In this document: positions 45,499 through 57,111 of the stretch, piece after piece
Position numbering within the stretch: position 1 is the stretch's first letter
How the letters are laid out: every line of letters begins with the position of its first letter
Assembly (NCBI GenBank): GCA_036874045.1
Contig: CM072340.1
Location: 4,107,001-4,171,000, forward strand
Direction of reading: 5' to 3'
Length of the DNA stretch: 64,000 bases
Source: Cymodocea nodosa
Lineage: Eukaryota > Streptophyta > Magnoliopsida > Alismatales > Cymodoceaceae
Notes under the pieces: generated by a model
The model's database searches: none
The model's input: the letters and a program-made list of their open reading frames with translations, nothing else
What the model was told of the DNA's origin: nothing
Program-made: the position numbers and the translations under genes

Positions 45499-46576
45499 AT
45501 TATATTGTTCGTCTGCTTGTACTTATATTTGTATGGAAAATATCTAATTGATTGTAATGTAAATTATTCATATAAATGAATGAATATTTTTCAGATGTTT
45601 TTTACATTCATGTTTGAGAATGAATGATATAATTGATGAACTATCATGAATATTATATAACTATTTGAAAAATGTGCAAGACTATTTAAAAGATTTACAA
45701 AATTTTCTGAATGACATGATTAAAAGTACGATAATTAGTTAATGCTGAAAATATCTGCATGCTGAAAAGTAAAATGTAAATTCTACACAACAGGAAATGA
45801 ATTGCAAGTTAAATATGCATATAATGTTCAGATTTAAATGAATTTAAATTAGAACACTGCATTAAAGGCATGTATTTAACTTTATTTAAGTTGACAAAAT
45901 GCAGGAGAAAAAAATATAGAGGTTAATAAGAGGAGTAAGTTTTAGAAAATTTGCTAAGTGTTAACTCAATGAAGTTAGTCCGTTGAGTTAACCTTAACTC
46001 CACGAGGTCAATAATAGAATATAAAGTCACTCCGTTGAGTTAATTGTAACTCAACAAAGTTAGTCCATGGAGTTAGCAAATAGTAACCAAAGCTAGTCTA
46101 TTGAGTTAACTATAACTCAACGAGATTAGTTCATGGATTAAGCTGAAAGGTTATTCTTTCAGCCATGAATGAAACTTTGTGGGTTTAGTGGTTACTAAAA
46201 TTTAAAAATTAGAAGTGGAACACGTATCCATAAAAATAGGAACCATACTACACGTTACAAGACACGTTCTGGCAACGAGATTCATTTGCTTTATGGACGT
46301 GCATTATAAATATAGAACAAAATGTTATTACCAGCACTTTTGAAAGAAAAGAAAATTTGTTGGGGAACTAGAAGGAGAAGCAACTGATTCAACTTCATCC
46401 ATCAACAACTATTTACTGAAAATAAAGCTTCAAACTGGTATGTAATTAATCTTCTACTATTTTACTTTATGTAAGAGTTTATGAGCACATGGATTTGTTC
46501 TCCTAGCACTAAACGATTAGTAAGAACACCTACACAGGATTATTCAACATAGAGCCGTATTGAAATATTTTTTGAA
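45499..46576 (+). promoter_or_regulatory. spacer between env-like and gag regions of G2
   Basis: Counterpart of 10312-11324. Cluster of GTCCGTTGAGTTAAC / TAACTCAACGA sites at 45963-46135, TATAAATATAG at about 46304, and GGTATGTAATTAATC (46438) matching the candidate splice donor of G1. The acceptor region is changed to CAACATAGAG. No ORF is conserved. Confidence 0.42.
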
Positions 46577-47830
46577 TTGGACTTCAACAAAATCCTTAAG
46601 GGTGTAGCTAACCTTTCTTTAAAAGAGAACGAAGATATGACTGCTCTAGTAGAAAAACCATTAGGGGAAATTCTATATCCTGAATTAGTTGATGAACCTT
46701 CATGTATTCGATTGCTAAACTTTGAGAGAGATAGGTTTGAGCTGAAATCGAATTATATTAGTCAATTGCCACATTTTCATGGATTAGAAAGAGAGGATGC
46801 CTATTATTTCCTTAGAGAATTTAACGAAATTTGTCAAATGATGAAAATGCCGAACATGAGTATTGATGCTATTAAACTTAGATATATCTGTTTTGCTTTA
46901 AAATACATAGCTAAGAGATAGTTATATACTCTATCGCCTGATTCAATTTCTACATGGACTAAATTTTGCTCTATTTTTCTAGAAAAATATTATCCAACAC
47001 ATTAAACAATTAAAAAGAAAAAGGAAATATTAATTTGTAGCCAAAAATAGGGAGAATCATTCTAGAAATATTTTGAAAGATTTAAAGATTTACTGACTCA
47101 ATGTCCACATCATACAATGAGTAAAGCATAATTAATAGGTATAATTTATGAAGGCATAGATATTTCAACGAAATCTTTATTAGAATCTACTTGTTAGAAT
47201 GGATTTTTAAAACTGTGTAGTGAAGAAGCATGGGCATATTTAGAAAACTTTGCAAAAAGAACTGCACTATGGGAAAACTCGACTAAAGCTATTACAGATA
47301 AAAGAATATTACCAAAGGGAATGCATGAAATAGATTCAAGCACTATGTTTGAAGTTAAATTAATTGAATTAACAAAGAAAATAGAAGAGTTATCATTAAA
47401 TCAAAAACTAGCAGAAAAGAATGCAAACATTAATGATTTAGATATTATTTATGCTAGAAACTAGAAAGATAACTTTCAAAATTCTTATAACCCTAATTGG
47501 AGAAATCACCTAAACTTATCTTGGAGAAACAACAATTTCCAAGGAGGAGAAAATATAAATGACAAAAATATAAGTTATGAACCATTAATTGAACAATGAT
47601 CTAGAATAGAGAAATTAGAAAAGATAATTCAACAATTAAACAATCGTCTAGATCTTGTATTTGGAAATGCTGCAATTTAAAATCAAAATATGAATAGAAA
47701 TATACCCCATAGACAGAAGGAATCAATAGAACTTAGACCTACTAGAGGATTGCCAATGCAAGAAGTACCTAACTCTGTCAACAGAACTGTTAATGAAATT
47801 GATACCTCCTATGGGAGGGAAGCTAAATGA
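46577..47830 (+). pseudogene. G2 capsid gag region, downstream of pol
   Basis: Same domain as 11325-12596: LVEKPLGEILYPELVDE, HFHGLEREDAYYFLREFNEI, SISTWT, CPHH, GIIYEGIDISTKSLLEST, then YNPNWRNHLNLSWRNNNFQG and RGLPMQEVPNSVNR, ending GREAK and TGA. At least six stops (first at about 46919, a Trp codon in G1). No zinc knuckle. The first conserved ATG is at 46637. Its presence in the same place in a second copy shows that the gag position is a family trait. Confidence 0.82.
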
Positions 47831-48052
47831 AATAGTATAACTAAAGTAACTATGTATAATACAGTAAAATATAAAAAAATATAAAAAGAAAAAAATGTAA
47901 GTATAATTATAGTTAGTAATATCATAGAGTTATTACTTAACTCAACGAACTTAGTCCGTTGAGTTATGACCTAACTCCATGAGGGTAAGTAAGTAGCTTT
48001 GTTAATTTTGTCTCTATTAAATTTTTGTTTATGTTATATAGAATCACAACAT
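47831..48052 (+). promoter_or_regulatory. spacer between gag and F-box-like gene of G2
   Basis: AACTCAACGAACTTAGTCCG then TTGAGTTATGACCTAACTCC at 47939-47978, followed by a T-rich tract ending TTATATAG just before the F-box ATG, as in G1. No coding. Confidence 0.4.
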
Positions 48053-48259
48053 ATGGAATTGATGAAATTACCACTAGATGCATTAAGGGAAGTACTGAGT
48101 AACTTGCCAACTAAAGATCTGTGCAGATTGTGTTGTGTATCAAAGGAAATCAAAGACTGTGTTAGGGAAAAATATTTTAATGGACTACAAGCTGCAAAAA
48201 TGACTAAGATTAGAGATAAATTTTTATGGAAGTCATTTAATCGTAATTCAATCAACTAT

Positions 48260-49872
48260 TGTAGGATCGTATGGCTACACAAGAGGGGGGTGAATTGTGT
48301 ATCTTTAATATTTTCTGAAATATAATTGAAACTTTAAAACTCAAAAACAAGTCAAGACATTGTTTTCATAAAATCATTTTTATTCAAGGTTTCAATTACA
48401 ATATACAATTCAATTCTCCTCAGAAATTGTAGATGCAATTATATTTCGATACCATGTATCATCTATACAATTTCATAACTACAAACAGAGAAAACTAATT
48501 TACGGAATTTAAAACTTTTCTCCCTATTTGAGATCTTTCTTCTTCTTCTTTTTCTTCTTCAGCAATTCTTTAGTGACGAATATCTTGTCTTTTCATGCTT
48601 CACCGAATTTGCTTTCTTTTGATACTTCAAATCTTCAGTGACGAAAATCTTACCTTTTTATGCTTCACTGAACTTTCTTCCACTTGAGAGATTTTCCCCG
48701 AGAAGGTGTTTTTGATCCCTGAAAAAGATTTTTCTTTTGGTGTGCAGGGATGGTTTGATCCTTGAAAAGATTTTTCATTTTGTGTGCAAGGATAAATTGA
48801 TCAACGAGAATTCTATGCCTTTTATACTGTATCTTCATTTCATGCATATCCTTCACGTTTAACCACTACCAGTTTTCCACTTCTCCACGTCTTTTCTTTT
48901 TCCTTCATCGAAACACACACGTTCTAACCCACGTTTATATTTCGAATTTTCTTTAATCATCAGTCTTGGATCTTTGAAAAATTTCCTGCAAAATAAACTT
49001 TTTCGTCCAAAAGTTTTTCATTAGTGTAATAAGAAATCGTTACTTTAATGTTAACTAAACGAGTAACACAAGTATATATATAACTTAACGTTTTTAACTT
49101 AACGAGTTCCTCATGTGCCATTTCACATGACAAGTACTGTAGCTAACTCAATGAACTAAGTCTGTGGTGTTATGCTATCTCAACGAACCATCTCCGTTGT
49201 GTTATGATAACTCAACGAACCATTTCCGTTGTGTTATGATAACTCAACAAACCAGTAATAAACAAATGTTTTTATAATAAGAATTTTACCATGTGCAAAA
49301 ATAACAACTTAAGTTTATAACGCTAACCTAACGCATTGCCTTAGTGTTCAATATAGTAACTCAACGCGTTTAGTTATGTTAACTTAACGAGTTAAACATG
49401 TGCACCTCACGTGATACAATACAACATTCGTAACTTATAATTTCACCACGTGTATAACACTAACTTAACGAGTTCGTCTCTTCTTTTACTCACTAACTTA
49501 ACGAGTTATCACGTGACCTATTTTAACCTTTAAGCCTCTAACTTAACGAGTTCTCACGTGACCTCTATACAAACAAAACTCTAACTTAACGAGTTGTCTA
49601 AATGTGCACTATTCATGATACAGAAGATATAACATTAAAACATATCATGCTTTTCAATAAAAACACACGTTAACTTAACGTTTAGCTAAATGAGAAATTA
49701 ATGCAATGAAACGACTAGAAATTAACTTCGGATCCAATATAGACAAGTATTTATATCAGTAAGCTTTTTCTGTATTAATTGATGATTTTAATTTCTTTTC
49801 ACAAGCAATAGTAATTGAGGAAATATGATTATTTTCATTCAGCACACATCATCAAAACAAAAATACTCAACA
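48260..49872 (-). repeat. 3' LTR of C
   Basis: On the plus strand TGTAGGATCGTATGG to AAATACTCAACA, 1613 bp, the reverse of the B LTR. Contains the same CACGTG boxes, TAACTTAACGAG repeats and hairpin pair. It abuts ATCAACTAT of the G2 F-box. Confidence 0.93.
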
Positions 49873-50368
49873 ATCTCCCCCTTTTTGATGATGACAAAAC
49901 CATATTAAATCAATTATGAAATATGTTTAACTCAACAAAGCACCTTCGTTGGGTTAACTTTTAATTCAACAAACTTGTTTGTTGACTTAAATTAACTTAA
50001 GCTTATTTCTATTGTTTGTGTAAAATTTACATCTCAGAACTAAAACTCTCAGATGTCAATAATTATATAAGTATCAGTTTTCTAATTATCATCTGTCAGA
50101 TTACAATAACCATTTAAATAGCATCTCCCTTTATAATATATATATGCAATTAAGATCATAATCATCTTTTTATAATATTTCTCCCCCTTTTTGTCATTAA
50201 TCAAAAAGATAATTACAGAGAATATATATATGTATATAAGAGAATTACAACAATGATTTCTGTAAACAAGAATAATAATTGAACACATTTACAGAAAAAT
50301 GTATTGTTCAATGAATCAAACAAGTAATACAAACATTACATTTTGTATTCAGAAATTAACAAAAACAG
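49873..50368 (-). other. 3' non-coding region and polypurine tracts of C
   Basis: Reverse of B 38595-39090, with ATCTCCCCCTTTTTG directly at the LTR (49873-49887) and a second TTCTCCCCCTTTTTGTC at 50179-50195. No coding. Confidence 0.85.
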
Positions 50369-52267
50369 TTATCGACCCCTCCTAAGTATATCACTTATAG
50401 CATTACATATTTTATCTCCTAGATGCCTAATATCATTTTTGATGTCGTTAAGCACTGCATCTAAGTCAGGAGGTAGCTGGGTTTGCTGTTCTGCTTGAAC
50501 TGAATAACTTTGTTGTTGTTGTTGTATATGGTTTGTATCAGGTTGTTGTTGTTGTTGTCGTTGAGGTTTATACATGGCCTGGAATTTTTGCAAATCTTTG
50601 ACACTAAATGCTCTCATGCCTTTAGTTTCAGAGAGCCAGTCAGATAAACTCAGGAGACAATATAAACTCTTGTTCATTTATTTGAGTTTTCAGAAAATTT
50701 CCATTCTTGACTAGATTGCTATAAAAAGCTGTAATAAGCTCTATGTATTGCTTCCATTTCGTTCCTACTGGTAAGAATTTAATGAGGCCTTGAAACTTAA
50801 ATAGATCTCTTATTTCCATCAAATTTCTGAATTTTATTGGACAAGCATGCAGAATCTGACATGTAATCAGATTATTGTATTTCTGCAATGCTTCTTAAGA
50901 TCTAAAATGAATTGCATTACCTTGAATTTTTAATATTGTACACAAAGAAGGTGATACCTGAAGCCGTGATTCAGAGTTTAATTCATCTTCAAGAACCTCT
51001 TCTTCAAAATGAATGTCAGTTCCTCTTCCAAAATATTATCTTGAAGCTGCTCAGGTAAGCTTGATTCTTCAGCTTCAACAGTGTTAGGAACATTGTCAAT
51101 ATGCTCAACATTTATCTGTTCAGTCTCTATAGAATGTTTAGGGTACAATTCTTCCACAAATTCTACAGCCGGTGTATTTGTTTGTAATTGTTCATTTTGT
51201 TCAACAGATATTTCCATTGATTCATGCTGTGAATTCTCAAACTCTGCTTCTATAGATTCTGTAGAAGGCTGGTTAACTTTTAGCTCTTCTAGAGTCTTAA
51301 CATTTTCAATATCTACTACTCTTGACAATTCAGCCTTTGAACTAGTTACTACCTCAACATTGTCAATTATATCTGCAATAATTTGTTCAATGTCAGGTGC
51401 CTGATGCTTTGATTTGTCAATTTCTGCATCATCAGGACTTGTACTAATAGAAAAACTTCAGCTCATATTTGACTTGGATTTCTTCTCAAGTTTTCTAGCA
51501 AGGGAAAATAAAGTCTCATTATCTTCATCAGTTTCAGTGTGTTCGGAACTAATGAGTTTATCAGATGCACAATAAGGTACAATGTCTAGACATACATTGT
51601 CCTTTGGAAATAAATTTTCATCTGATTTTCCTTTTTCAATAGACTTTGTTTCCTTAGACATAATTTTTCTGACTTTCCTTCTTCTATAACATTTTTGTTT
51701 CTCCTTTTCAAGTATTGCTGTTTTCTTTTCAAATTTCTCCATAAAAGTTTTCTGCTTTAATTCTTCTAAGGAACTTTCTATTGCAACAGCCTTTTGAAGA
51801 CTGTCAACTTTTATTTTGTCTACAGTAATATCTGATTCTACTTGTTTTGAATATAAAGGAGTAGGGATAGCTGATTCATGCTCTTCCTCAAATGCATGTA
51901 GTCTTGTACCGTTTATAGGAGTTTGAGGAGTTCTATTTGATGAACCTACACCTTTTTCCAAATATTTTGCATACTGTTCCAAAAATGCAATCTCAGCACA
52001 TTTCATTCTGTATTCTCTATCATATTTACTTCGAATACCCATGAATGTAATACTTGCATTAGTATGTTGAAGTACTTGTCTAACTTCATCTAATATATCC
52101 TGAGAAAAGAAGTAATCTCTATAAAGTTCTTCTAACCTTTTGTCCACTCGAAATATTTTCTTGAACCAAGTACGTGGAACTTCATCATTCTCTATTTCTT
52201 TTCCTTTTGCATCTCTTCTGCTTTTGCCTTTTCCTCTGCCAAGACCTTTGTAGAACTTGGAGACCAT
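50369..52267 (-). pseudogene. env-like ORF of copia element C
   Basis: ATG at 52267 (MVSKFYKGLGRGKGKSRRD). Open to 51458, then shifted; 50978-51328 and 50640-50888 are later pieces, the latter with CQILHACPIKFRNLMEIRD. About 367 bp of the C-terminal domain present in B (about 37950-38316) is deleted: EFILSPE jumps to LSDWLSETKGMRAF. It ends RRGR like B. So the conserved hydrophobic core of the domain is gone, while the N-terminal basic/acidic part is kept. Confidence 0.72.
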
Positions 52268-53179
52268 CGTCGCAGGTTGTAACAGCAACAAGCGGGAAAG
52301 ATTTTCTTAACAAAGTTTACAAATAACCTAAGTCCCCGTGTAATAAGTGTTTAAATAGGGTTTTTAGCCGTATAACTCAACGTGAAGAGAAGTCAGGTTT
52401 AGAAATTAAATAAATATTGAATAAAGTTTATTCAATCAAGGTACCCAAAATATTCAAGTATAACTCGTTGAGTTAACTAACCTAACGAGTAAAATGTTGT
52501 CTAAAGGCAGTTTTACACGTTACCTTATCTAACATAATGTCTAGTTAGTACACTTAAAACAATTTTCAGATGCTTCCAACTGAAACGTTCTGAAAACAAC
52601 ACACATGCTAAACTTAACATTATCTTGAGAACATTGTAAACTATTTGAACATTTTGTCCTTTGAATCTAAAATAGTTTATTTGTCTTTTTAAATTATTTC
52701 ATCAAAATTTTAAGAGGACATTAATTCAGATTAACTAAGATTTGTATTTTAAATTATATTAATCTGTTTTTGACATTTTTAATGCTCCCCCTACAAATAT
52801 ACTTCAAATATATTCAATCAAAATACAAAATATACTTGTAGTGACAATAGATGTTAAGTATAACTATACTTTTACATTTTCAAATTTATGCATGATCATA
52901 TGCATTTTCCTTGATTCAAAGAAAACATTTAATCAAAATTTCAGAATGTCAGAAGTATTTAATGTTTTTCATTTACACTTCCACTTAAAATCGTAAAAAC
53001 TATTAAAATTGATAAACTACTTAAAATCAATAAGATACTACTATGATTTTACAATAAATACATAGTATCTTAAGCAACAGTTTAGATATTACTTTAGATA
53101 TTTATAATAAGTATATAATATCTATGAGGTGAACAACATCATCAATAATATTTATCTTTTTATGTGGAGTTTAAGCATT
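52268..53179 (-). other. spacer between pol and env-like ORF of C
   Basis: No coding. A TAACTCGTTGAGTTAAC cluster at 52460-52485, a TTTAAATAGGG box at 52349-52359 and CTCCCCCTACAAAT at 52785-52798. Compared with B, the interval matching 35047-35727 is deleted, with the join near 52880 (TACATTTTCAAATTTATG). That interval is most of the stretch shared with the gypsy 3' region. Confidence 0.75.
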
Positions 53180-53809
53180 TTACACATCACATAGCCTACA
53201 AATACCTAAATTTACTCTAATGTTGCAAAATGTATTTTCGTCTAGAGGTTTTGTAAATATATCAGCTAATTGATTTTTACTAGACACAAATTCTAATTTA
53301 ATTTTTCCTTTAATTACGTTATCTCTTAGAAAATGATGTGTAACCTCTATATGTTTTGCTCTTGAATGTAATACAGGATTTTTAGAAAGATTTATTGCAG
53401 AACTACTGTCACAATAAATCTCAGTTGTATCATAAGATAATCCAAAATCTTCTAAAGTTTGCCTTATTCACAGAATCTGAGTGCAACATAGTGCAGCAGC
53501 AACATATTCAGCTTCTGTAGTAGAAAGTGCTACACAGTTTTGCTTTTTACTAAACCATGACACCAAATTATTTCCCAATAATTGACATGTGCCACTGGTA
53601 CTCTTTCTATCAGATTTAGATCTTGCATAATCAACATCAGTATATCCTATAAGATCTATTGAACTATCCTTAGAATAATACAGTTCAAAATTTTTAGTTC
53701 CTTGTATATATCTAAATATTCTTTTAACTGCAATTAAGTGTGATTCTTTAGGATTAGATTGAAATCTAGCACAAACACACACAGCAAACATAATATCAGG
53801 TCTACTAGT
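53180..53809 (-). pseudogene. pol remnant of C: end of RT and RNase H
   Basis: Starts inside RT at TSRPDIMFAVCVCARFQSN and continues through RNase H (DRKSTSGTCQLLGNN, SWFSKKQN, STTEAEYVAAA) to CRLCDV and TAA. A TGG-to-TGA change at 53465-53467 breaks it. Protease, integrase and most RT are absent, so C could only have moved with help. Confidence 0.88.
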
Positions 53810-53855
53810 AATTAAATCTATCTTTAATTATATTCTGTATTAGATTGAAATCTAT
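53810..53855. other. templated filler at the pol deletion of C
   Basis: The join between gag tail and RT end contains about 45 bp that fit neither side directly. TCTATCTTTAAT occurs at 53817 and again at 53851; TATTCTGTATT is a copy of a word at about 53876; TTAGATTGAAATCTA (53840-53854) copies 53755-53769. Confidence 0.65.
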
Positions 53856-55241
53856 CTTTAATTTTTCAGCATTTATATTCTGTATTTGTTCATGCAAGAT
53901 ATATTCATTAAATCTAAATTTTTGCAAATCTCTAGGATGATTTTCATTATCACATTTAAACTTTTCTAAAGTAGTAGACAGGAAACAATTTTCTTCTTCC
54001 ATAATGGATGAAGATTTTCTAATATTCTTATTTTCCAGTTTACATACTTTAAGTTTTTGTAATAATGCATGATAAGCACATAATAATTCATCAAAGTTGA
54101 AATCTGAATGACTTTCAGGATCAGATATTACCTCAAACTCATCTGCCATGAAGCACACATGAGCAACGCCTTCTAACTCTTGTTCTCCTTCTGAATGTGA
54201 AGATTTTGATGCTGATTCCTTAGATTTAGACTCTTCAGACATGTCATCCCAAGTGACCTTCAAAGCCTTTTTCTTGTAAAACTTTTTCTGAGTTTTCTGA
54301 GCCGTCTTCTTCTGATTTGTCCTACTTTGCTTTTCATTTTTCCTCATAGGACAATCTGGAGAAAGATGTCTAGGTTTCTTACAGTTGTAACATACATACT
54401 TTCTGGATGAAGAATTCTTGTCATTCAATGATTTTGACATTGAGGGTTTGTCATTTTTGTTCCTTTGGTGTTTCCTAGCTTTCCATGCTTTCTTGAATTT
54501 CCTAGTCAGCAAAATCAAATCCTCGTCAGAATCAGTAGATATATCAGAATCTGAATTAATTTCGAAGGCTATTTCTTTCTTCATTTTTAGTTTGTTGTGA
54601 CTTAGAGATTCCTTTAATCGAACTTCATAAACTGTTAAATTTCCTATAAGTTCATTCATAGTATAAACATTTAAATCTCGTGATTCCTCAATTGATGTTA
54701 CTTTCTGACACCATTTAGAACTTAGGGATCTAAGAATTTTCCTCACCAAATCCTTCTATTCAAAATTCTTTCCTAAACATTTTAAAGAGTTTATGATATC
54801 AAGAAATCTGGAAAACATCTCAGAAATATTTTCGTCTTCATGCATCTTAAAGAGTTCATACTTATGAATCAACATGTTTATTTTAGTCTCTTTAACTTGA
54901 GAAGTACCTTCATGTGAAACTTCTAATGCATGCCACACCTCATAAGTAGATTTATATGACGACACTTTACTGAACTGTTCATAACTCAATGCACAGAATA
55001 AAGTATTTAAGCCCTTAGCATTCAGAGTTTCATTTTCTTTTTCAGTAATTGTCCAAGTATTATAAGGGGTAGTTAACGGAGTATATGGTTTAGAAATCAT
55101 GAACCACAACTTATGATCTATACTTTGAAGAAAAACAGTCATCCTATATTTCCAATATTCAAAATGTATTCCATCAAATAAAGGAGGACGATTAAGATTT
55201 TGGCCTTCATATAAAGAAAAATTACCATTTCCAGTAGCCAT
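53856..55241 (-). pseudogene. gag of copia element C
   Basis: MATGNGNFSLYEGQ at 55241, same domains as B gag: PPLFDGIHFEYWKYRMTVFL, VWHALEVSHEGTSQVK, CCHC knuckle CYNCKKPRHLSPDC, in which the Gly before His of the usual CX2CX4HX4C pattern is replaced by Arg. One CAG-to-TAG stop at about 54753. It retains CAA where B has a stop at 30722. The tail is cut after AEKLKI by the pol deletion. Apart from one stop this is the most intact gag of the window. Confidence 0.87.
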
Positions 55242-55427
55242 TTTACCTTAGATTTTTCAACCTATTTGATTTTAAACAGTTTAAAAACTTTAAAACAATT
55301 TGAGCCTTAAATCAAGAAAGTTAAACGTATGCTTAGATATTAATTTCTGTTTAAAAACAAGGAAGGTAGAATAAGCAATGATATTAAATAAGTTGGTATC
55401 GATTTTATATCAAAGATTATTAACAAA

Positions 55428-55439
55428 GCTCTGATACCA
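55428..55439 (-). other. primer binding site of C, initiator tRNA-Met type
   Basis: Minus strand TGGTATCAGAGC, two bases inside the 5' LTR; the standard Sirevirus site without change. Confidence 0.93.
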
Positions 55440-55441
55440 CT

Positions 55442-56285
55442 TGTAGGATCGTATGGCTACACAAGAGGGGGGTGAATTGTGTATCTTTAATATTTTCTGA
55501 AATATAATTGAAACTTTAAAACTCAAAAACAAGTCAAGACATTGTTTTCATAAAATCATTTTTATTCAAGGTTTCAATTACAATATACAATTCAATTCTC
55601 CTCAGAAATTGTAGATGCAATTATATTTCGATACCATGTATCATCTAAACAATTTCATAACTACAAACAAAGAAAACTAATTTGCGGAATTTAAAACTTT
55701 TCTCCCTGTTTGAGATCTTTCTTCTTCTTCTTTTTCTTCTTCAGCAATTCTTTAGTGACGAATATCTTGTCTTTTCATGCTTCACCGAATTTTCTTTCTT
55801 CTGATACTTCAAATCTTCAGTGACGAAAATCTTACCTTTTTATGCTTCACTGAACTTTCTTCCACTTGAGAGATTTTCCCCGAGAAGGTGGTTTTGATCC
55901 TTAAAAAAGATTTTTCTTTTGGTGTGCAGGGATGGTTTGATCCTTGAAAAGATTTTTCGTTTTGTGTGCAAGGATAAATTGATCAACGAGAATTCTACGC
56001 CTTTTATACTGTATCTTCATTTCATGCATATCCTTCACGTTTAACCATTACCAGTTTTCCACTTCTCCACGTCTTTTCTTTTTCCTTCATCAAAACACAC
56101 ACGTTCTAACCCACGTTTATATTTTGAATTTTCTTTAATCATCAATCTTGGATCTTTGAAAAATTTCCTGCAAAATAAACTTTCTTGTCCAAAAGTTTTT
56201 CATTAGTGTAATAAGAAGTCGTTACTTTAATGTTAACTAAACGAGTAACACAAGTATATATATAACTTAACGTTTCTAACTTAAC
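55442..56285 (-). repeat. truncated 5' LTR of C
   Basis: Begins TGTAGGATCGTATGG and follows the LTR for about 844 bp to TAACTTAAC, where it switches to the G2 F-box (CAAGGTATGC). The missing part, about 770 bp, is the outer U3 with the G-boxes. Confidence 0.92.
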
Positions 56286-57111
56286 CAAGGTATGCAATTC
56301 TATTACCTGATATTTTGATTAGAAATCCTTTCATTAGAGAAGAATGGAATATAGGAAGGCCAAATAGATTTGAAGTACCAACCAAAAATTATGGGTCAGC
56401 TTTAACATTTTCTGATAAAAATTTGACCATTCCTGAAAAATTGTATTATTTGAGACCAATTGGAAATTGGGATGAAGAGTTATGCTTAAGTGTGTATAAT
56501 TTTCTGAATAGATCTTGGACTGAAAATACTATGATATATCTAGGACAAAAACATTAATTAATAGCATACATGTCATACTTAATGGATATATATATCTAGT
56601 CACAGATATATCAGTTGCATTTAGATCTGATTTATACATAATCAGCATAGATAGTTATGATGATGACTTTGTAAAAATATTGCCTATACCGAGTGATATT
56701 GCTAAACCACCATCTTCAGAATATGATAAAATTCAATTAGGAATGTGGTATAATGAATATGATGAACCTACTTTATGTTTGATAAGATGGTGGGATGAAT
56801 TGATGAAATTTCAAGTATGGATTATAAAAGACCTAAATGAATGGAAGTGGGAAGAGGAATATATTGAAATTGATGTAGAAATAGAAATAGATACATTATC
56901 TTGGAACAGAAGAGGATCCCTTTCTGCATTTCATTTCATTAATGGAAATACACTTATATTTAGTATTGATAACATACTGCAAGTTTACAAGTTAAAAAGG
57001 AAAGCGGACTACATTAAAATAGAATTAATAGCAAGAAGAATTATGCCTAAAAAGTTTGCTTGGACTGACACATTTATTCCATTTGTTACTACTTTTCAAT
57101 CATGTTCTTAA

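Larger units (their letters stand above)
48260..56285 (-). mobile_element. copia element C, Sirevirus-type, with large internal deletions
   Basis: Minus-strand relative of B. 3' LTR 48260-49872, env-like 50369-52267, short pol remnant 53180-53809, gag 53856-55241, perfect primer site 55428-55439 and a truncated 5' LTR 55442-56285. The body lacks about 3.36 kb from gag end to RT end, about 0.68 kb of the pol-env spacer and about 0.37 kb of the env-like domain relative to B. The right edge joins LTR sequence directly to F-box sequence, so no target duplication remains. Confidence 0.92.
48053..57111 (+). pseudogene. F-box-like gene carried by G2, split by copia element C
   Basis: Coding parts 48053-48259 and 56286-57111. 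The first part gives the best F-box of the window: MELMKLPLDALREVL, LPTKDLCRLCCVSKEIKDC. The second has IRNPFIREEWNIGRPNRFEV, YNFLNRSWTENTMIYLGQK, LPIPSDIAKPPSSEYD, IRWWDELMKFQVWIIKDLNE and FAWTDTFIPFV, ending at TAA 57111. About 100 bp of coding sequence matching G1 13000-13100 is missing at the right edge of C. A frameshift lies near 56553. Unbroken, the protein would be about 380-390 residues, a common size for plant F-box proteins. Confidence 0.74.
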
